Shown piece after piece: positions 60,029 through 64,000 of a stretch of 64,000 nucleotides of DNA. The translations under genes were made by a program, and so were the position numbers. The DNA comes from Vermamoeba vermiformis. Lineage: Eukaryota; Tubulinea; Echinamoebida. Below the pieces are notes generated by a model, which saw only the letters and a program-made list of their open reading frames with translations, had not been told where the DNA came from and searched no databases. Within the stretch, counting starts at the first letter, position 1, and the number at the start of each line of letters is the position of its first letter. The stretch spans positions 62,001 to 126,000 of the forward strand of contig JBEWZL010000127.1 of the NCBI GenBank assembly GCA_045837725.1, written 5' to 3'.

Positions 60029-63000
60029 ATGGAACACAACAATAAGAAACGTAAACTTGACAGTGATGAATCAGAGGTGCATCACCCGCACAAAAAGAGA
60101 AGAATCGAGTCCGATCTGTCAACGAATGTTGTTCTGCCTACAGAAATAATGCTGGAAATATTCGAAAAATTATCTCCCAGTGATTTTAATGCCTGCGCGA
60201 AGGTCTGCAAGTACTGGTACGAATGCTCGTCAAATAATCATCAGTGGATTTACTTTGGCGAGGCTCAATACGAACTAGATCTGCGAAAAACCGAGCGAAA
60301 ATTCTACGAATCTCTTCTCGCCGACATCCCCCACCAAGTATTTGCCAAGAAATCAGTCTGTGAGACCAACTATCAAAAACCATTTTCAGTGAACTGGACC
60401 GGATCTGCATGTACGCGCCATTTTCAACATTTAACAATAATTACTTATTACTATTATTATAGTGCAAGTCATGAACGAGAAGGGTACTATTGCCACGTCC
60501 GTAAATTTCCCTTTTGGCCCGAAGTGCAATGTCAATGTCATCACAGAGTATTTGCGCGACAATATCTCCGTGAACTGTCCCGAGTGGCGAATTGATGCCT
60601 ATGCCTGCACAACATTTGACTCCTCATTTAAGACGACTAACCACTACCTCACGTTTAAACTCTACATCAACGATAAAGCGTAAGTGGATTCACATCCGCG
60701 ATCTGGCTAACGGAATTTCGTAGTCTTCAGGCCGCAGCAAATAGTGGCACCATCAGGTCATTTCCAAAATTAGAACTCATCCTCAAGTTCGGAGTCACCA
60801 GCGATGTGTGGGATTTGATCGACACTGAAATTCTGAAGTTTAAACAACGTACTAACGCACGCATTCCCTATGTACGTTATATCACCTTGTAGGCGAGTCG
60901 AGAACTAACTTGCTTCATTAGATACCGCCAAAGATGAAGGCACCCAAAGGTCTGAAAGAGGGCTTTACAGTGGCACAGATATCAACTCGAGTGCATCAGT
61001 TGGATGAAGTCCATTGAAGACAATGTTGACAAAGGTAAGACGAATCGATATAACTATTCTATTACTGACTGCTACGACAAAGAGTTCAAGTACTGTGATT
61101 TGACACCGTGGCGAGCATCACGTGCCAATTTGTTGTTTGACTTGCACAACGAAAAGATCCTCACACCAGAAGCAGTCGATGAATACATCGGAACATTCAA
61201 GTCTCGTGGAGGTGTCCTCGCAGATGCAGTGGGACTTGGTAAAACACTTGAGAGTACGTGGCCTCTCTCGTTAACTTTACATGCCCACTAACACGTGACA
61301 GTGATTGGATTGGCGTTAGCTACACAAAGCCGTAATTTACCAGAATACGACCAAAACGGTTTATTTAACACTAAGGCGTCGTTAGGTAAGCACTGGTGTG
61401 CTGTAATCGTATTCCGTTGAGTAACTAATTGTTCCTCATGCCAGTCATTTGCTCGAGTCACATCGCACTACAATGGGCCTCTGAGATAGCCAAGTTCACG
61501 CAGCTGAAAGTCACACTCGTAACAAGTGTCAAAGAGGCAACTGAAGTGACGTACGGCGATGTGATTGAATCTGGTATGTGACACGTGTCAAACACAACAT
61601 CAAGATGAAGCTAACCTGCACGACCAGACTTTGTTATCGTCGCGACATCGCTATTCAAAAACAAGTCCTATTTGTCGCTTGGTTGCGCTCAGAACATTGT
61701 GTCTCTAAGTCCTAAGCTGTTGACAGTCCGTTCTAATCACCTGGACAGCAGCTTAAAGGCACGATATTGCATCACAAGCATACGAACAAACTAACGATCT
61801 ATTTCCTAATTAGGAAGTGAAGAAAAAGAAGAACAGGCGTAGTATTGCTGGTGCTCCGCTCGATCACTTCCATTTTAAGCGAATTATTGTCGATGAAGCG
61901 CACGAAGTGTTGCTCGATCACTTCATTCTCAGTAAGTAGACGCCTTTACTTAGTAACCAGAATGACCTTATTTTAGCTCTCTTGACGAGACAAGCCAAAG
62001 ACTACTGCTGGTACGTTAGTGCCACGCCATTCGTGTCAGAGTAAGTACAATTGCACAGCTAGATTAGTCATTATGCCTGGCCACTAATTATTGTTGCACA
62101 GTCGGTTGTTCGATTCTGTGAAGATTTTTTTGGGCATTTGGCCTCCCGACTTCAAACTTCAAACAACTCTCGCTGATCTATACGAGCAGTAAGTATATAT
62201 ATATACATTTACCATATTTCTCACGGTTCACTTTGTCGCTAGTTACGTGGAGATGGATTTGATCATGAAACATCTCGTTTGGCGCAACACCAAGGAGAGT
62301 ATTCAAGACGAATATAACGTGCCTGATTATGAAGAGGAAGTCGTGTGGGTCGATTGTCATCCAATTGAAACCAAGTTCTATCAGCGTAACAGTACGACGA
62401 CTGATCGATCGACAACATTAGTGTCTTTAACAAAGTTCTAACTAAGATTCATCAGGCATCAATTGGCGAGATGGCCCTCGTTATTTAAATATACCGTTGG
62501 ATAGTTACAAAGACGATGAAATCTACCATTTGAAGGCAAGTCCGAGGTTTTCAGTTCAAAATATTTAATAATGTTTCGCAACGGCAGAGATACTACCCCC
62601 ATAAAACGAAGGAATTGGAAGCATGGTACTCTGTGGTGCGTAATTAATTATAGGTTATCGCTTTGATTTTGACACCTGTCATTTTTTTTGCAGCCGTACG
62701 TTCTGAGCTGCACGAACATAGCGTACAAAGAATTGAAAGTGCTAAACGAATATGGCAGTAAATATGCAAAGATATTAGCTTGGTTGGAAGAGCGAATCGA
62801 AGAAGATGAATCCAACCGATTTTTGTTCTTTTCAACGGTACGAAAACTCCTCTCGACAATGACTCTAATTGAATTATTTTGACTAGGAAAACACATCGCT
62901 TTGGCTATTAGGGCAAATGTTGACTGAAAATGGCATTTCTTACTCAAAATTTGACGGGTAATGTGGTGAAATTACGTAAAAATATGCTGACGCTTTCAAG

Positions 63001-63442
63001 CAATGTGACCCAAAAGGCTAAAGGCCTGAAGCAGTTCAAAGAAGATAACGTCAAAGTGATGCTGCTGAGTCTCGTCAAGTCAGCGTCAGGACTGAACTTG
63101 ATCGAAGCCAATTACATCGTGTTGATGGATCCCATGATAGGTTCGGTCGAAGAGTCACGTGCATATGAACTGCAAGCATTGGGCAGAGCTCATCGTCAAG
63201 GACAAGATCAGACCGTACGTTTAGTTAGATTTGTGCTGAAAAACACATTCGAAGAAGAGCTTTACAACCGCAACAAATCCAACGGCAGAGGTAAAATAAT
63301 ATCACATAGCAAACGTGTTATTAAGATGTTCGATCAAGATTCAGAGGATCAAAAGGCTACATTACAACGCAGTGGCAGTTCCCTTCAGTTGTGGGCTAGA
63401 TCGTCGAGTGCTGCGTCGTTGCGTCAAATGATGGAAAAATAA
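60029..63442 (+). CDS. F-box-SNF2 family ATPase, copy 2
   Basis: Tandem paralogue of the gene at 56379, same exon layout and domains: NLS-like start (NNKKRKLD...HHPHKKRRIE), F-box (LPTEIMLEIFEKLSPSDF), GGVLADAVGLGKT, DEAH box (KRIIVDEAHEVLL), VSATPF, and QALGRAHRQGQ. The C-terminus (SKRVIKMFDQDSEDQKATLQ ... SLRQMMEK) is intact. Near 60984 an extra base (GGCTTTACAGTGG versus GGCTTCAAGTGG in copy 1) breaks the frame at the WHRYQLE helix. The same change creates a TTTACAG acceptor-like sequence; splicing the upstream intron to it would restore the frame at the cost of about 15 residues. N-terminal and middle regions have diverged from copy 1, while helicase motifs and the C-terminal third are nearly identical. 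Confidence 0.85.
61579..61590. repeat. TGACACGTGTCA palindrome (intronic)
   Basis: Exact copy near the donor of an intron in F-box-SNF2 copy 2. The matching intron of copy 1 has TGACAGATGTCA at this place. Confidence 0.7.
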
Positions 63443-63478
63443 TCGGATCTGTTGGTCAAGAAAAACTTACGCTAGCTT

Positions 63479-63570
63479 TTATTATTATTAAACGATAAAA
63501 TTTCTCATATTATACTACTTTTATATTCGAATTCAGGGGTGGCGCCAACTTCGTGAGCGGTTTTTTGCAG
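63479..63570. repeat. 3'-flank block shared with 59881-59970
   Basis: Second copy of the conserved non-coding block, with GGGTGGCGCCAACTTC and GAGCGGTTTTTTGCAG, after F-box-SNF2 copy 2 and before the last gene. Confidence 0.85.
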
Positions 63571-63665
63571 CTTCCGTTGCAACTTTTCTTTTTGTTTCTG
63601 GCCTTGCTCAGTTAGCAGGCTGTGCTTGTTTAAAATATTAGAAGCACAAATAATATTTATTTTGA

Positions 63666-64000
63666 ATGGCGAGCGTATTAATTGAGAAGCTTGCTCACAA
63701 GCCACAACTCCAACCAAATCCACTATGCGACAGGAAAATATCAAATGACAATAATATTAAGAATAACAATGACGGCCAAAATAATTGCGAATTATTGGAA
63801 GTGATTGCGGATTTGTTGGTTCAAAGGAAAATTACTGAAAATCGTATCTCACTCCAAATTAAAGAAAAAAAAGGCAATAGTACGCATTAAATCTCATAAC
63901 TAGACGCAATTTAATTAATGAAATTATATTTTAGGGTTGGTGATTGGAGATCTGGCGCGTAATTTGCATTATGAAGTTTGGTGGCACGATAATAGGCGAG
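63666..64000 (+). CDS. Unknown protein, 3'-partial at window edge
   Basis: Exon 1 (MASVLIEKLAHKPQLQPN... ; an Asn-rich stretch; LLEVIADLLVQRKITENRIS) joins through an intron (GTACGC at about 63872 to TTTTAG before GGTTGG) to an exon reading GLVIGDLARNLHYEVWWHDN (first codon split), open to the window end. No family recognised. It starts about 95 bases after the conserved 3'-flank block of the SNF2 repeat. Confidence 0.5.

Overview
This window is gene-dense nuclear DNA of a single-celled eukaryote. Almost every gene has many short introns (about 45-65 bases, GT..AG, donors mostly GTAAG/GTACG/GTATG, a CTAAC/CTAAT branch motif near the 3' end), and intergenic gaps are small. The gene content (KDM5 demethylase, dynactin p25, RalGAP-beta, formin, IBtk, a PX-C2-arrestin protein, a tyrosine-kinase-like receptor kinase, many F-box/BTB proteins, and a 27-residue ankyrin-like repeat type common in amoebae and their giant viruses) fits a free-living amoeba, most likely Amoebozoa. 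That placement is inference.

Layout. 1-10.9 kb: RhoGAP protein (+), KDM5-type demethylase (-), RibD-C/DHFR-like reductase (+), BTB protein (-), formin (-). Each of the first two genes carries the same tRNA-Met(CAU) in an intron, in inverted duplicate blocks. 11-20 kb: RalGAP-beta-like protein (-), WWE-BRCT protein (+), F-box/LamG-like/ZZ protein (+). 20.3-27.3 kb: a very large gene (-) for a multi-pass membrane protein built from about 26 copies of a D-[ILV]-P ... W-[RH] hydrophobic repeat, with an F-box near its C-terminus; I recognise no described family. 27.5-29.7 kb: TLS1/C9orf78-like protein and an EI24-like membrane protein (-). 30.4-40.5 kb: IBtk homologue (+), F-box protein with a possible myristoylation signal (+), RCC1-BTB-BTB protein (-), F-box/ankyrin-like protein (+). 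40.6-48.5 kb: PIP kinase, dynactin p25, a 3-TM protein (+), an F-box/Cys-rich protein (-), PX-C2-arrestin (-), a 76-residue 2-TM protein (+). 48.6-55.8 kb: two-TM receptor kinase (-), F-box/LRR protein (-), coiled-coil/zinc protein (-). 56.4-63.4 kb: a tandem pair of F-box-SNF2 ATPases (+). A gene runs off the right end.

Themes. The window is rich in likely cullin-RING ligase substrate adaptors (eight F-box genes, three BTB genes), in small-GTPase/phosphoinositide/cytoskeleton regulators (RhoGAP, RalGAP-beta, formin, PIPK, p25, PX-C2-arrestin), and in chromatin/DNA proteins (KDM5, WWE-BRCT, SNF2). Two non-coding signals stand out: the intron-borne tRNA duplication and seven exact copies of the 12-bp palindrome TGACACGTGTCA, six of them in introns. 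Several otherwise good host genes show single-base frame breaks, which could be assembly errors, recent damage or recoding. I saw no transposon, CRISPR array, rRNA or viral remnant.
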